Source of the DNA: Guyparkeria halophila
GTDB lineage: Bacteria > Pseudomonadota > Gammaproteobacteria > Halothiobacillales > Halothiobacillaceae
Length of the DNA: 64,000 nucleotides
Assembly (NCBI RefSeq): GCF_034479635.1
Contig: NZ_CP140153.1
Coordinates: forward strand, 69,501-133,500
Direction: 5' to 3'
Part shown: piece after piece, positions 25,731 through 36,120 of the stretch
Position numbering within the stretch: the stretch's first letter is position 1
Layout: every line of letters starts with the position of its first letter
Made by a program: the position numbers and the translations under genes
The notes under the pieces: model-generated
The model's database searches: none
The model's input: only the letters and a program-made list of their open reading frames with translations
Told to the model about the DNA's origin: nothing

Positions 25731-27651
25731 CGTTGAACACCTTTAACAGGTTCTGAATCAGTCCCTGTTGCTCTTCCAGGGGCAGTGAGTCGATTACACC
25801 ATATGCCATAAGAATACTTGCAACCGCTTCAGCCCTTCTCTTGTCTTCTTCGGACTTTCCTGTCAGACCTAAAGCACTAGCTGAAAAAGCAAGTCCATCA
25901 TACGATGATCTTGCATCTTCAGCCTCCTTTTCGGTAGCCAGTATCTTAATGTCGGGCCGCGCATCTTCCGCCTCATCCAAGCCTACAAAACGACCATCCC
26001 ATACTTGTTTAACGTGCTTTTCGAGTGCGCGCAGGCTCGAGGCGGCTTCCTCCTTCCGCCTCGCTAATCGCGCCTCGGACGAAAGTTGTTTGTGTTTCGT
26101 TGCAAGGTTTCTAAGCGCTCGATGGAGCCAGCGGCTAATGATCTGGTAATGCGGGTGGGAGTGATTAAACGACTCTCTGTCAATGTTAAGGGCGCTTTCC
26201 ATACCCTCATCGACAAAAATCTCCGCTGTCGTTTGTCTGAGCCTAGTCAGCTCTGCCACCTTATATTGCATAAAGGTAGTATCAAAAAGAGTTCCGCTTG
26301 CACCAAAGATTCGAACAAGCACCCCCTGGTGCTCCTTAGGCATGATCTTGGGACGCCAATGCAAATACGCCCTAAACTTCAGCGGACCCCCATTCTGCGT
26401 CGAGGGAATATTTGATAAGTCTGGAGAGTATTCACCAATAAACAATAACGGCGTCTGAAAAGTACTGCCACTCTTTGTTTCGGAAGTGAAGGATATCGGT
26501 CGCCTAAGTTCGATCCCGTCAACGAACACGTCGAAGTCATTCGGGCTTTCCATCCCTGGTGGAACACCCTGATCCTGTTCTGACAAACAGTCGTCATTTT
26601 CCCAAGCTATCTCGGACGGCTGTTTTCCGTTCTCATTAAAAAGTCGGAAAGCACGTATCCCGTCTTTTCGCGTGAGATCGAAAGGATGTTTTTCTATATA
26701 TTTAATAGGCACAGCCAGCGAAAGATTCCAAATCGTTCGCAAATAACTGTCGAGAACCTGGTCTAGGTTGGTGCGGTTTCTTTTGACTCCTTCACTGACA
26801 ACTGCCTCGTGGAGACGGTGCATGCGAGTCAAAGGCGAATCTTCTTCACCCCAAGGCAAGGACGCACTATCGGAAATGTAGTCAGGGCCCTTCGCCCCCA
26901 AGTCAACCGCGCCGATGTGATAGGTCGGGTGAGTAAGGCTTGAACCAAGTGGCGTAGCCTTATCCTGAGGAGCCTCCTCAAGTAGGGTTTGCCACATACC
27001 CCTACTTTGAAGCACCTCTTTGGCTTGATTTCGCAGGTCCATTAGGATTAGCTCCGTGCCATGTGCGTCGAGACTTGGGTGAGCCTCTTCCCATATGTGG
27101 ACTTCTCCAGTTTTTACATCTGCGCCATCATTGATGGTGTGCTCAATTTCTTCATCTGAGTATGTGTGGAGCACAACGTCGGCGATCAAGCTATAGTTTT
27201 CACCTTTTCGCTTTGTGAGTATTTTAAAATGCCGGGTAAGCTGCGCAACCGAGAAAAGCCCGATCCCGATTTTTCCAATTAATCGTCTCCCCCTTGGGGA
27301 GAGAAGAGGATTCTGTCCGGACGTAACGTTAAGGGTTTGGCCTTTAGATGTGCGCTTCGCACTACCGCCAATTTGCTGAATAAGATTCGCAAGAGCCTCC
27401 CTGCTCATCCCATTCCCATTGTCTCGAACCCTTATCTCATCAAATCGCGGGGGGTCCATGTCTATGGTTACCCGAGTGGCATCCGCGTCGTAAGCATTTG
27501 ATATGAGCTCCCGAAGCGCGGATGACGGCTCTCGGTATATCCCATCCGTCACCCGCGCAAGAACCCTGTCTGATGTCCTCAATTCCGCACGAGCCGGCGT
27601 GCCGCTATCACGACTATTCTGTATTTCTGAAATTAGAATATCGGGATCCAC
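25723..27651 (-). CDS. GHKL (Hsp90/MutL/MORC-type) ATPase linked to a DNA methyltransferase
   Basis: The 642-residue protein has a clear GHKL ATP-binding domain: the N-box ELISNAYDADA (48-58), DNGNGMS (77-83) and GKIGIGLFS (126-134). The remainder (about 200-560) resembles the transducer and linker regions of Hsp90/MORC-like proteins, with a coiled-coil-prone stretch near 515-545. GHKL ATPases of this kind are known from the restriction-modification literature as possible ancestors of eukaryotic MORC proteins (Iyer, Abhiman and Aravind). They are thought to clamp or remodel DNA. It starts 20 bases after the methylase stop and overlaps the next gene by 8 bases. No nuclease motif is evident. 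Confidence 0.85.
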   Translation of the reverse strand: MDPDILISEIQNSRDSGTPARAELRTSDRVLARVTDGIYREPSSALRELISNAYDADATRVTIDMDPPRFDEIRVRDNGNGMSREALANLIQQIGGSAKRTSKGQTLNVTSGQNPLLSPRGRRLIGKIGIGLFSVAQLTRHFKILTKRKGENYSLIADVVLHTYSDEEIEHTINDGADVKTGEVHIWEEAHPSLDAHGTELILMDLRNQAKEVLQSRGMWQTLLEEAPQDKATPLGSSLTHPTYHIGAVDLGAKGPDYISDSASLPWGEEDSPLTRMHRLHEAVVSEGVKRNRTNLDQVLDSYLRTIWNLSLAVPIKYIEKHPFDLTRKDGIRAFRLFNENGKQPSEIAWENDDCLSEQDQGVPPGMESPNDFDVFVDGIELRRPISFTSETKSGSTFQTPLLFIGEYSPDLSNIPSTQNGGPLKFRAYLHWRPKIMPKEHQGVLVRIFGASGTLFDTTFMQYKVAELTRLRQTTAEIFVDEGMESALNIDRESFNHSHPHYQIISRWLHRALRNLATKHKQLSSEARLARRKEEAASSLRALEKHVKQVWDGRFVGLDEAEDARPDIKILATEKEAEDARSSYDGLAFSASALGLTGKSEEDKRRAEAVASILMAYGVIDSLPLEEQQGLIQNLLKVFNDA

Positions 27652-27671
27652 TTTACTTTCCTCTCAGGATG

Positions 27672-28751
27672 TCACGCTCCGACAGCTGACAATTCGCAAA
27701 TCGGATAACGGGAGCTCCCAGTAAGCGGCTCACGCACCGCTGCGTAAAAAGAATTTGCAACCGAGGCCGCCAAGGGAATCGGCACAGCATTAGAAACCTG
27801 GGTAACTTGCTCGGAAAAATTACCCTTAACGACAAAGTCTAACGGGAAACCTTGCAATCTCATCGCCTCATAAATACTCAGGCGCCTATGACCATCAGGA
27901 TGGACATGGATCTCTCGGTTTCCATAGGCGACAGCCGGGCTTGGCAAGTCCCAGGAAAGCTGCTTGAAGGATCGGCGCTTTAGGTTAGGGCCATGATTAG
28001 TTGCGAATTTTTGAGACCTTGGAACCATGGTCCAATGGTTGGGATGAAAAGGGATGTCCGAAGCGGAGAGGTTTCTGCGAAAAAACGTAGGCTCTGGCAG
28101 ATTGGCGATAGCATCACGAACGAGGGAGGGCCGGGAAACGGTTGGCGCGGGCACCAAGTAACGCCGAACCGCTCCGGGGGCAAATTTTTTATGGAACCCC
28201 AGAAGCATTAGTCGTCTTCGATTTTGGGGCACCCCATAATCGAGAGCTTGATGAATTTTTTCGTGTTGAGAAAATCCCGCACGGTAGAGCCGCCATTTAA
28301 GGCGCGCATAGCGATATCGATGTTTCCGCACCTCCCGAAGCCCTGGAACATTTTCAAACACAAAACCTAAAACACGAAAACGACATAGAAGCGCTTCGAT
28401 TATCGCGGCGTAACTATCTACAAGGGAAGCTCGCTTTTCATCGATCTTGGGAGATACGTTGCTTACACTAAAGGATTGGCACGGGGGACCGCCAATCACC
28501 ACGAGATTAGAACCCGGCGACACATGCCGCTCTACCAATTCAGCAACAACCGCAGGAGAGGCTTCTCCCAGATCAATTTGGTAAGCATATGTGCCGGGAA
28601 AGTTTGAACGATAGGTTTTGAGTTCGGCGCTGCCACGCTCAAACGCCACGGCTGTTTCGAGACCACAGCGAGAGAACCCAAGATCCAACCCACCAGCGCC
28701 AGAATAGAGGCTTACTACGGAAATTTCTGCATTCTTGGCCACACTCGGCAT
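27672..28751 (-). CDS. DNA (cytosine-5)-methyltransferase, Dcm-type
   Basis: This 359-residue C5-cytosine methylase appears intact: motif I YSGAGGLDLGF (15-25), catalytic GGPPCQSF (Cys91), FENV (132-135), QNRRRL (176-181), the late motif RLSIYEAMRLQGFPLDF and motif X VSNAVPIPLAASVANSF. The variable target-recognition region lies at about 190-265. It is the first gene of the leftward three-gene operon and would mark host DNA. No partner restriction endonuclease or Vsr-type repair gene is recognisable nearby; the two downstream genes may provide the effector. The target sequence cannot be read from the protein. Confidence 0.93.
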   Translation of the reverse strand: MPSVAKNAEISVVSLYSGAGGLDLGFSRCGLETAVAFERGSAELKTYRSNFPGTYAYQIDLGEASPAVVAELVERHVSPGSNLVVIGGPPCQSFSVSNVSPKIDEKRASLVDSYAAIIEALLCRFRVLGFVFENVPGLREVRKHRYRYARLKWRLYRAGFSQHEKIHQALDYGVPQNRRRLMLLGFHKKFAPGAVRRYLVPAPTVSRPSLVRDAIANLPEPTFFRRNLSASDIPFHPNHWTMVPRSQKFATNHGPNLKRRSFKQLSWDLPSPAVAYGNREIHVHPDGHRRLSIYEAMRLQGFPLDFVVKGNFSEQVTQVSNAVPIPLAASVANSFYAAVREPLTGSSRYPICELSAVGA

Positions 28752-29569
28752 TCGTTGGATTCCTCGTTAGCGGGCCGTTGCTTGCTCCAACACTCATTGG
28801 GACTAACCGCCAAAAGCGCATGCACAAACACCCAAAGGTAAGCTACAGACACCTATAACTTCGGTCAAGGCCTCGGCGCCCAACGCGGATGACGCTCACT
28901 GCTCGCTTGTCGGTCGGCGGCGCACGCCTTAGCCAATGAATATCAATTTAATAGATCACAGAAGCCCCCATCCAATCGGCCATATTTTTCAAATCATTTC
29001 TCATGGAACATGAAACGCGATGCTTCTGTCTGAAGAGCCATTGGCGACATTGGCCGACATGCGTGTGGGCTTACCCCGTGAACTCTTTGAGGGTCCGCGC
29101 AAAAACGTGTGGAGGAAGGAATCTGAATCTAACTCTTTGAATTTGTTTTGCATCAACCAAGTGACAAAGCGGCCCCATTCCCCCTCGGGCTTATCCATTT
29201 TCCTCGCAATCGCCCGGACCCAAGTTCAGTGAGACGGGCAAGTTGAAAGCCTCCCGCCAGCCTGAAACAACGAAACCAGAGCCAACAGTGGAGATTGCAT
29301 TTGCGCATTCACCACCCACACCTTGCGCCGTGCCTTCCAGCTGGTAAGTTGCCGGGACTGGCGGGCAAGGATATCGAACTGCACCCGACGGCGACCCACC
29401 AACCGTAAGGGAAGCCCGCAGGGCCAAGGCGCCGAGGTGTCCTTCTTTTCGCCCCTTTTCTTGGAGAAGCAAAAAAAGGACTCGCGCGCAGCCTCGAAAG
29501 CCCGTCGAGACCAACGACACCCTTCAGGCGCGCGAAAACAGGGCAACAAGCCAGGAAAAGGTCGCCACC
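28752..29569. other. About 820 bases without a confident gene, right edge of the AT-rich island
   Basis: This stretch upstream of the methylase holds only short frames, such as a 65-codon minus-strand frame at 29001-29198 and an overlapping 70-codon plus-strand frame at 29020-29232. Neither has recognisable motifs or a good ribosome site. It probably holds the operon promoter and perhaps gene remnants. Composition returns to core-like from about 29.25 kb, where a dispersed stem-loop repeat copy lies (29420-29484). Confidence 0.5.
29420..29484 (+). repeat. Dispersed stem-loop repeat, copy 1 (imperfect)
   Basis: It matches the copy at 52046-52110 over about 65 bases, starting AGGGCCAAGGCGC and including CCTTCTTTTCGCCCCTTTTC. 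In this copy the hairpin arms have decayed (CCCCTTTTCTTG against CAAAAAAAGGAC). Both copies lie in intergenic DNA in the same orientation. Confidence 0.7.
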
Positions 29570-29598
29570 AAAAACAAAACCCCGTCGGGGGACGGGGT
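29570..29598 (-). terminator. Terminator of ssb
   Basis: ACCCCGTC (29579-29586) and GACGGGGT (29591-29598) form an 8-bp stem with a GGGG loop; on the minus strand the stem is followed by TTTGTTTT. It begins 30 bases past the ssb stop codon. Confidence 0.8.
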
Positions 29599-29627
29599 CT
29601 ATCAGGTTTGGTTGAGGCCGGTATTCC

Positions 29628-30125
29628 TCAGAACGGAATGTCGTCCTCGCCGAAGCCGTCGTCGATGGACTTGGCCGGGCGCTGGTCCTGGCTCGGCGGC
29701 GGGGGCGGCGCGCCGTAGTCGGACTGGCCACCTTGGCTGGCCTGGCCACCGCCGTAGCCGCCGCCCTGGCCGCCACCGCCACCCGGACGGCCACCGAGCA
29801 TCTGCATCTCGTTGGCGACGATCTCGGTGGTGTAGCGGTCCTGGCCGTCCTGGCCCTGCCACTTGCGGGTCTGCAGGCGGCCTTCGATGTAGACCTGGCT
29901 GCCCTTCTTCAGGTACTCGCCGGCGATCTCGGCGAGCTTGCCGAAGAAGACGATGCGGTGCCACTCGGTGTTCTCGCGGTTCTCACCGGTGTTCTTGTCG
30001 CGCCATTGCTCGGAGGTGGCCACGCGGATGTTGGTGACCTGGCCGCCGGACGGCAGGTAGCGCACGTCCGGGTCGACCCCGAGGTTGCCGATGATGATTG
30101 CCTTGTTCACACCGCGGCTAGCCAT
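29628..30125 (-). CDS. ssb: Single-stranded DNA-binding protein
   Basis: This 165-residue SSB has the OB-fold domain in residues 1-110 ([20 protein letters not shown], then [21 protein letters not shown]), a Gly/Gln/Pro-rich linker and the acidic partner-binding tip DDIPF. It coats single-stranded DNA and recruits repair and replication proteins. The ATG at 30123-30125 is preferred over an upstream TTG at 30131, because AAGGAG is properly spaced before it. It is divergent from uvrA, the same arrangement as in E. coli. Confidence 0.97.
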   Translation of the reverse strand: MASRGVNKAIIIGNLGVDPDVRYLPSGGQVTNIRVATSEQWRDKNTGENRENTEWHRIVFFGKLAEIAGEYLKKGSQVYIEGRLQTRKWQGQDGQDRYTTEIVANEMQMLGGRPGGGGGQGGGYGGGQASQGGQSDYGAPPPPPSQDQRPAKSIDDGFGEDDIPF

Positions 30126-30189
30126 ATTCAAACTCCTTGTGGTTCCTGCCGACCGGTGGCGTCACCGGCCCCTGCAAGCGCAAACCACC

Positions 30190-30195
30190 ACTATA
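30190..30195 (-). promoter_or_regulatory. Possible -10 box for ssb
   Basis: TATAGT on the minus strand in the ssb-uvrA gap, about 65 bases before the ssb ATG. The sequence 17 bases further upstream (TCGTTG) is a weak -35. No CTGT-N8-ACAG LexA site was found in the gap. Confidence 0.3.
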
Positions 30196-30299
30196 AAGCA
30201 TTCATATCTCGGCAACGAGATCGTCGTGCATTCGGCTACACTACCCGGTTCCGCGCCAACCGGCGGCGGGCACACTCAAACGAGCGAATTCCCTGCACC

Positions 30300-33131
<2,832 letters not shown>

Positions 33132-33143
33132 CCGGCCACCATC

Positions 33144-33227
33144 GTAGGTCGGGCTTCAGCCCGACGTCGGCAGGCCAGGTCGCGGCACCCAATCGGTGTC
33201 GGGTTGTCGGGCTGAAGCCCGACCTAC
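33144..33227. repeat. REP-like inverted pair 1 downstream of uvrA
   Basis: A 22-base sequence beginning GTAGGTCGGGCTTCAGCCCG (33144-33165) recurs as its exact inverse complement at 33206-33227. Each arm is itself a hairpin (GTCGGGCT/AGCCCGAC). This is the form of the BIME clusters of REP elements in gammaproteobacteria. Confidence 0.85.
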
Positions 33228-33256
33228 GGCAAGACTAGAACCAGACGCCTCCCCAT

Positions 33257-33396
33257 TGTGGGAGCGGGCCCTGCCCGCGAAAGCCGCTTCAGCGGCTGTC
33301 CCGGCAAACGGGATGCCCACAAATCAACTCGGGTGGGATCATTCACACGGGGACACGCGCCCTCGGCGCGTTTCGCGGGCGGGGCCCGCTCCCACA
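33257..33396. repeat. REP-like inverted pair 2
   Basis: TGTGGGAGCGGGCCCTGCCC then GCGAAA (33257-33282) has an inverse complement with one mismatch at 33371-33396. The GTGGGAGCGGGC core is typical of REP families in gammaproteobacteria. The 88 bases between have no coding signal. The pair ends 22 bases from the 3' end of the converging PRC-barrel gene and may serve as a bidirectional transcript end. Confidence 0.85.
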
Positions 33397-33417
33397 GTGA
33401 CGACTCCAGCGTGGGGG

Positions 33418-33960
33418 TTACTCGAGCGTGCGCTGCAGGCTCTCGAGCACGTCGCGGGTCTTCTCCTTGGTCTTGTCGATGACGTTGGAGGTGGTGTCCT
33501 TGGTCGCCTGCCAGGCGCTGGAGGCCCCGGACTTGGTGCTGGACCAGATGTCGGCGGCGGCTTCCTTGGTCTGGGCCCACCAGTCATTGTCGACGCGCGG
33601 GTACTCGCGCACCTGGTCGAGGTCGTCGTTGAGGAACACCGCGTAGGAGACCCGGTCGAGCTGGTCGCCGGAGCGGGTCGCCACGGAGAACTGCTGCACC
33701 TCGACGAAGCGGTAATCGTCATCACTCACGCCATTGATGTCGTCGTCGAGTTCGATCACCAGCCCGTGGACTTTCATGTTCTCGGCGACCAGCACATCCT
33801 CGACCTCGCCCACCTCGCGGTTGCGATCGGTGGCCAGGAACACGTCGGCCCCGATCAGGGCATCCATGGAGTACAGCCCTTCCGGTGCAGTCTCAGCCAG
33901 CGCGGGCTGGGACAGGGTCACGGCAATGGCGCCAGCCAGTAGGGTGTTCATGCGATTCAT
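33418..33960 (-). CDS. Exported PRC-barrel domain protein with amphipathic C-terminal repeats
   Basis: The 180-residue protein has a cleavable signal peptide (residues 1-23, ending PALA) and a PRC-barrel-like segment (about 28-120: YSMDALIGADVFLA, GEVEDVLVAENMKVHGLVIE). The C-terminal 55 residues (about 126-180) are rich in Lys, Thr, Ser, Asp and Trp with a repeated TKxxxSxxW/TKDTT pattern, suggesting a long amphipathic helix. It is probably periplasmic and stress-related; such proteins are common in halophiles, but the role is unknown. The DksA-like gene lies 22 bases upstream on the same strand, so the two may form an operon. Confidence 0.7.
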   Translation of the reverse strand: MNRMNTLLAGAIAVTLSQPALAETAPEGLYSMDALIGADVFLATDRNREVGEVEDVLVAENMKVHGLVIELDDDINGVSDDDYRFVEVQQFSVATRSGDQLDRVSYAVFLNDDLDQVREYPRVDNDWWAQTKEAAADIWSSTKSGASSAWQATKDTTSNVIDKTKEKTRDVLESLQRTLE

Positions 33961-33981
33961 AGGATCTCTCCTGATGGGTTG

Positions 33982-34323
33982 TTATTCGCTCTCGGCACAT
34001 TCGACACAGCGCGTCACGCTGGGGTCGTTTTGGAGTCGCGCCAAGGGAATGGGTTCCCCGCAGACGAAGCAGTCGCCGTACTCGTCGTTTTCCATGCGCC
34101 GCAAAGCGCCTTCGATGCGGGCAAGTTCGCGCTCCCAACGGGCGCGGATGGCCCGGGCCATTTCTCGACCCTGCTGCGCCTCCACTCGCGACAACAGACT
34201 CTGGCACGAGTTGTCGATTTCCACCCGCTCGGTGGACTCGTCGCGGCCGCTCAACAGCTGTCGCAGCGCCTCACGGCGTTCGACCAGCTGGTCGTGGAGC
34301 GCTTGGCGTTCGGGCTCATCCAT
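33982..34323 (-). CDS. TraR/DksA-family zinc-finger protein
   Basis: The 113-residue protein has an N-terminal helical hairpin (about 1-75) followed by a C4 zinc finger: CFVCGEPIP (about 85) and CVECAE (about 107). DksA-type proteins bind in the secondary channel of RNA polymerase and change promoter kinetics with ppGpp. This one is shorter than DksA (about 150), and the coiled-coil tip lacks an evident DxxDxA motif, so it may not act like true DksA. The gene lies 6 bases downstream of an exported DsrE-like gene, suggesting co-transcription. Confidence 0.82.
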   Translation of the reverse strand: MDEPERQALHDQLVERREALRQLLSGRDESTERVEIDNSCQSLLSRVEAQQGREMARAIRARWERELARIEGALRRMENDEYGDCFVCGEPIPLARLQNDPSVTRCVECAESE

Positions 34324-34329
34324 CGGGCG

Positions 34330-34827
34330 TCAATCGATCTTGATCTTGGCGTAACCGCGCTGGGCATAGGCCGCGGCGGTGACGAAGGTATTGCCCACCT
34401 CGACCAGCGGCTCGATCAGATCGGACTGGGTAATGCCGGCGCGCCGGCTGGCAATCGAACAGACCTCCATGCGATCGATGCCATCCAGGGCGTGCAACTC
34501 CGCCAGCTTCGACTGGATCTGCAGGATGACCTGGGCATTGTCGATATCACGGTTGGACGCATCGCGCGTCAGCAGCCGGACCGAGCCGCCACGAAAGCCG
34601 AACACCATGCGCGGCGTTACGCCCTGACGTTCGAGATCCCGGTAGGTCTGCTCGATCACGCCAAGTCGGGCGAGCAGCTTGTCCGGATCGGACAGGGTGA
34701 CATCCCACAGGATGCGTGCCTCCTCGATCCCCTGCAGGGCGTGGGCGTCGTCGGGTCGCGGCACCTCATTGGCGACCGTCAGTCCCGGCAACAGCATGAA
34801 CATCAGACCCAGCATCAATCGGCGCAT
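34330..34827 (-). CDS. Exported DsrE-like protein
   Basis: The 165-residue protein has a signal peptide (residues 1-19, ending TVANEV). The rest follows the DsrE/DsrF-like fold seen in small sulfur-relay proteins: a strand-helix pattern with RMVFGFRGGSVRLLT and IASRRAGI near the C-terminal end. One cysteine (MEVCSIAS) is in the position where DsrE-like proteins carry an active Cys. A role in periplasmic sulfur handling is inferred. The ATG at 34825-34827 is chosen because it begins the signal peptide; the longer frame to 35211 crosses the terminator of the MBL gene. A second exported relative is encoded at 44212-44745. Confidence 0.65.
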   Translation of the reverse strand: MRRLMLGLMFMLLPGLTVANEVPRPDDAHALQGIEEARILWDVTLSDPDKLLARLGVIEQTYRDLERQGVTPRMVFGFRGGSVRLLTRDASNRDIDNAQVILQIQSKLAELHALDGIDRMEVCSIASRRAGITQSDLIEPLVEVGNTFVTAAAYAQRGYAKIKID

Positions 34828-34895
34828 GGCCGCTCCCTCCTTGTGGACGTCCAACCAGTAAAGCCGATCGACGCATCGGTTCCAAGGTGCCACGC

Positions 34896-34929
34896 AAAAG
34901 AAAACCGCCCGCGGGGTGCCCCGGGGCGG
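34896..34929 (-). terminator. Terminator of the MBL-fold gene
   Basis: CCGCCC (34905-34910) pairs with GGGCGG (34924-34929), with an inner GGGG/CCCC pair; on the minus strand the stem is followed by TTTTCTTTT. It lies 28 bases past the stop codon. Confidence 0.75.
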
Positions 34930-34957
34930 CTTGTGGGTCCAACCGCTGCTCGGTCGG

Positions 34958-35953
34958 TCAGAATTCGAATTCCATCTTCTGGAAGACGCGCCCGGCGTTC
35001 TGGCCGGCGAGTTCGTCGAAGGTATGCCAGTGCGAGAACTGGCTCTGGTCGAGCTCGTAGGCATCCTGCAGGCTGCCGCCCTCGTCGATGATCCGTCCGA
35101 TCTCGGTGCGCAGGAACACGAGATAGTCCTTGGTGTAGTGCTCGACGGTTTCCAGGTCGGTCGGCGTGCCGTGGCCCGGGATGATGGTCTTGCCTTCGGC
35201 GACTTCGGCAAATTTCGGCCAGGTCTCCAGCCACGCGGCGGTATCGGTGTACTCGAAGATCGGCAGCATGCGGATATTGAAGGCCATGTCGCCGGCGATC
35301 AGCACGTCACGTTCGGGGATGACCACCGAGATGTCGCCCGGGGAGTGGGCCTCGCCAAAGTAGACCACCTCGGCGGTCATGCCGCCCAGGTCGAGCTCGA
35401 TGCGGTCCTCGAAGGTGCGGCTCATCGGCACGTACTCGGTGCCCTCGGCCTTTTCCTCGGCGATGTCCTTGAGCTGAGCGACGTAGGCGGCCGCGTGGCC
35501 GTCGTAGTACTCGGCGGCATCGACGTGGCCAATCACCTCGGCGCCTTGGTCGATCCAGTAGCCGGAGGCCATGGCCGCGTGCAGCTGGCCGTTCTCGTTG
35601 ACCACGTACTTGACCGGCACGTCGGTGCGCTGCTTGATCTGTTCGTGCAGGGCCTCGGCCAGCTGGTAGGAGGCGCCGGCGTTCATCACCAGCACCGCGT
35701 CCTCGCCGATCACGAACGAGAGGTTGTTGTTGTGCAGCGAGTTCTCGTAGGTGTAGGGCTGGGTCGCGCCGATCGCCGACCAGACGTCATCGGCAACCTG
35801 CTGCGGCATGTCGTAGAGCATCGAATCCGGCGCCTTGTCGGGCGGGTTGTCATCCTGCGCGGCGGCGGGGCCGGCAACCAGGCCGGTGGTCGCCATTGCC
35901 AGCAGCGCGCTGCCGGCCAGGTTGCGCGTGTCTCTCATCCAGTCGGTCAACAT
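34958..35953 (-). CDS. Exported metallo-beta-lactamase-fold protein with a degenerate first metal motif
   Basis: The 331-residue protein has a signal peptide (about 1-32, ending GPAAAQ). Recognisable MBL-fold segments are GEDAVLVMNAG, FGEAHSPGD (motif 3 His), LIAGDMAF (motif 4 Asp) and IPGHGTPTD (motif 5 His). The usual HxHxDH signature is replaced by NENGQLH (about residues 118-124), so the first metal site looks incomplete. The layout resembles SoxH or quinoprotein-relay MBL proteins of sulfur and methylotrophic bacteria. It could be a one-metal hydrolase or a binding protein. It is monocistronic. Confidence 0.75.
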   Translation of the reverse strand: MLTDWMRDTRNLAGSALLAMATTGLVAGPAAAQDDNPPDKAPDSMLYDMPQQVADDVWSAIGATQPYTYENSLHNNNLSFVIGEDAVLVMNAGASYQLAEALHEQIKQRTDVPVKYVVNENGQLHAAMASGYWIDQGAEVIGHVDAAEYYDGHAAAYVAQLKDIAEEKAEGTEYVPMSRTFEDRIELDLGGMTAEVVYFGEAHSPGDISVVIPERDVLIAGDMAFNIRMLPIFEYTDTAAWLETWPKFAEVAEGKTIIPGHGTPTDLETVEHYTKDYLVFLRTEIGRIIDEGGSLQDAYELDQSQFSHWHTFDELAGQNAGRVFQKMEFEF

Positions 35954-36120
35954 ACGAGTCCACTCCTCGCTTGGGCGGAGAACCCATAAGCATTTTGGGT
36001 TTATTTATTAGCGGGCTAACCATCTCGCCGTTCGGGCGGGAAAACAACCCCGCAAACTATTCAGGTTTTCGATTCCAAAGAACATACGCTAATCAGTATT
36101 TAATTAACTAGTTGATACGG

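Noticed and set aside
29226-29549. 107-codon minus-strand frame over the dispersed repeat
   Set aside because: The repeat is the source of the open frame and the same artefact occurs at the second copy.
29733-30299. N-terminal extension of uvrA by 189 codons
   Set aside because: It runs antisense through ssb and the conserved UvrA protein starts at 30300 with the usual length.
30132-30299. LexA (SOS) box expected between ssb and uvrA
   Set aside because: No CTGT-N8-ACAG or close match was found by eye on either strand.
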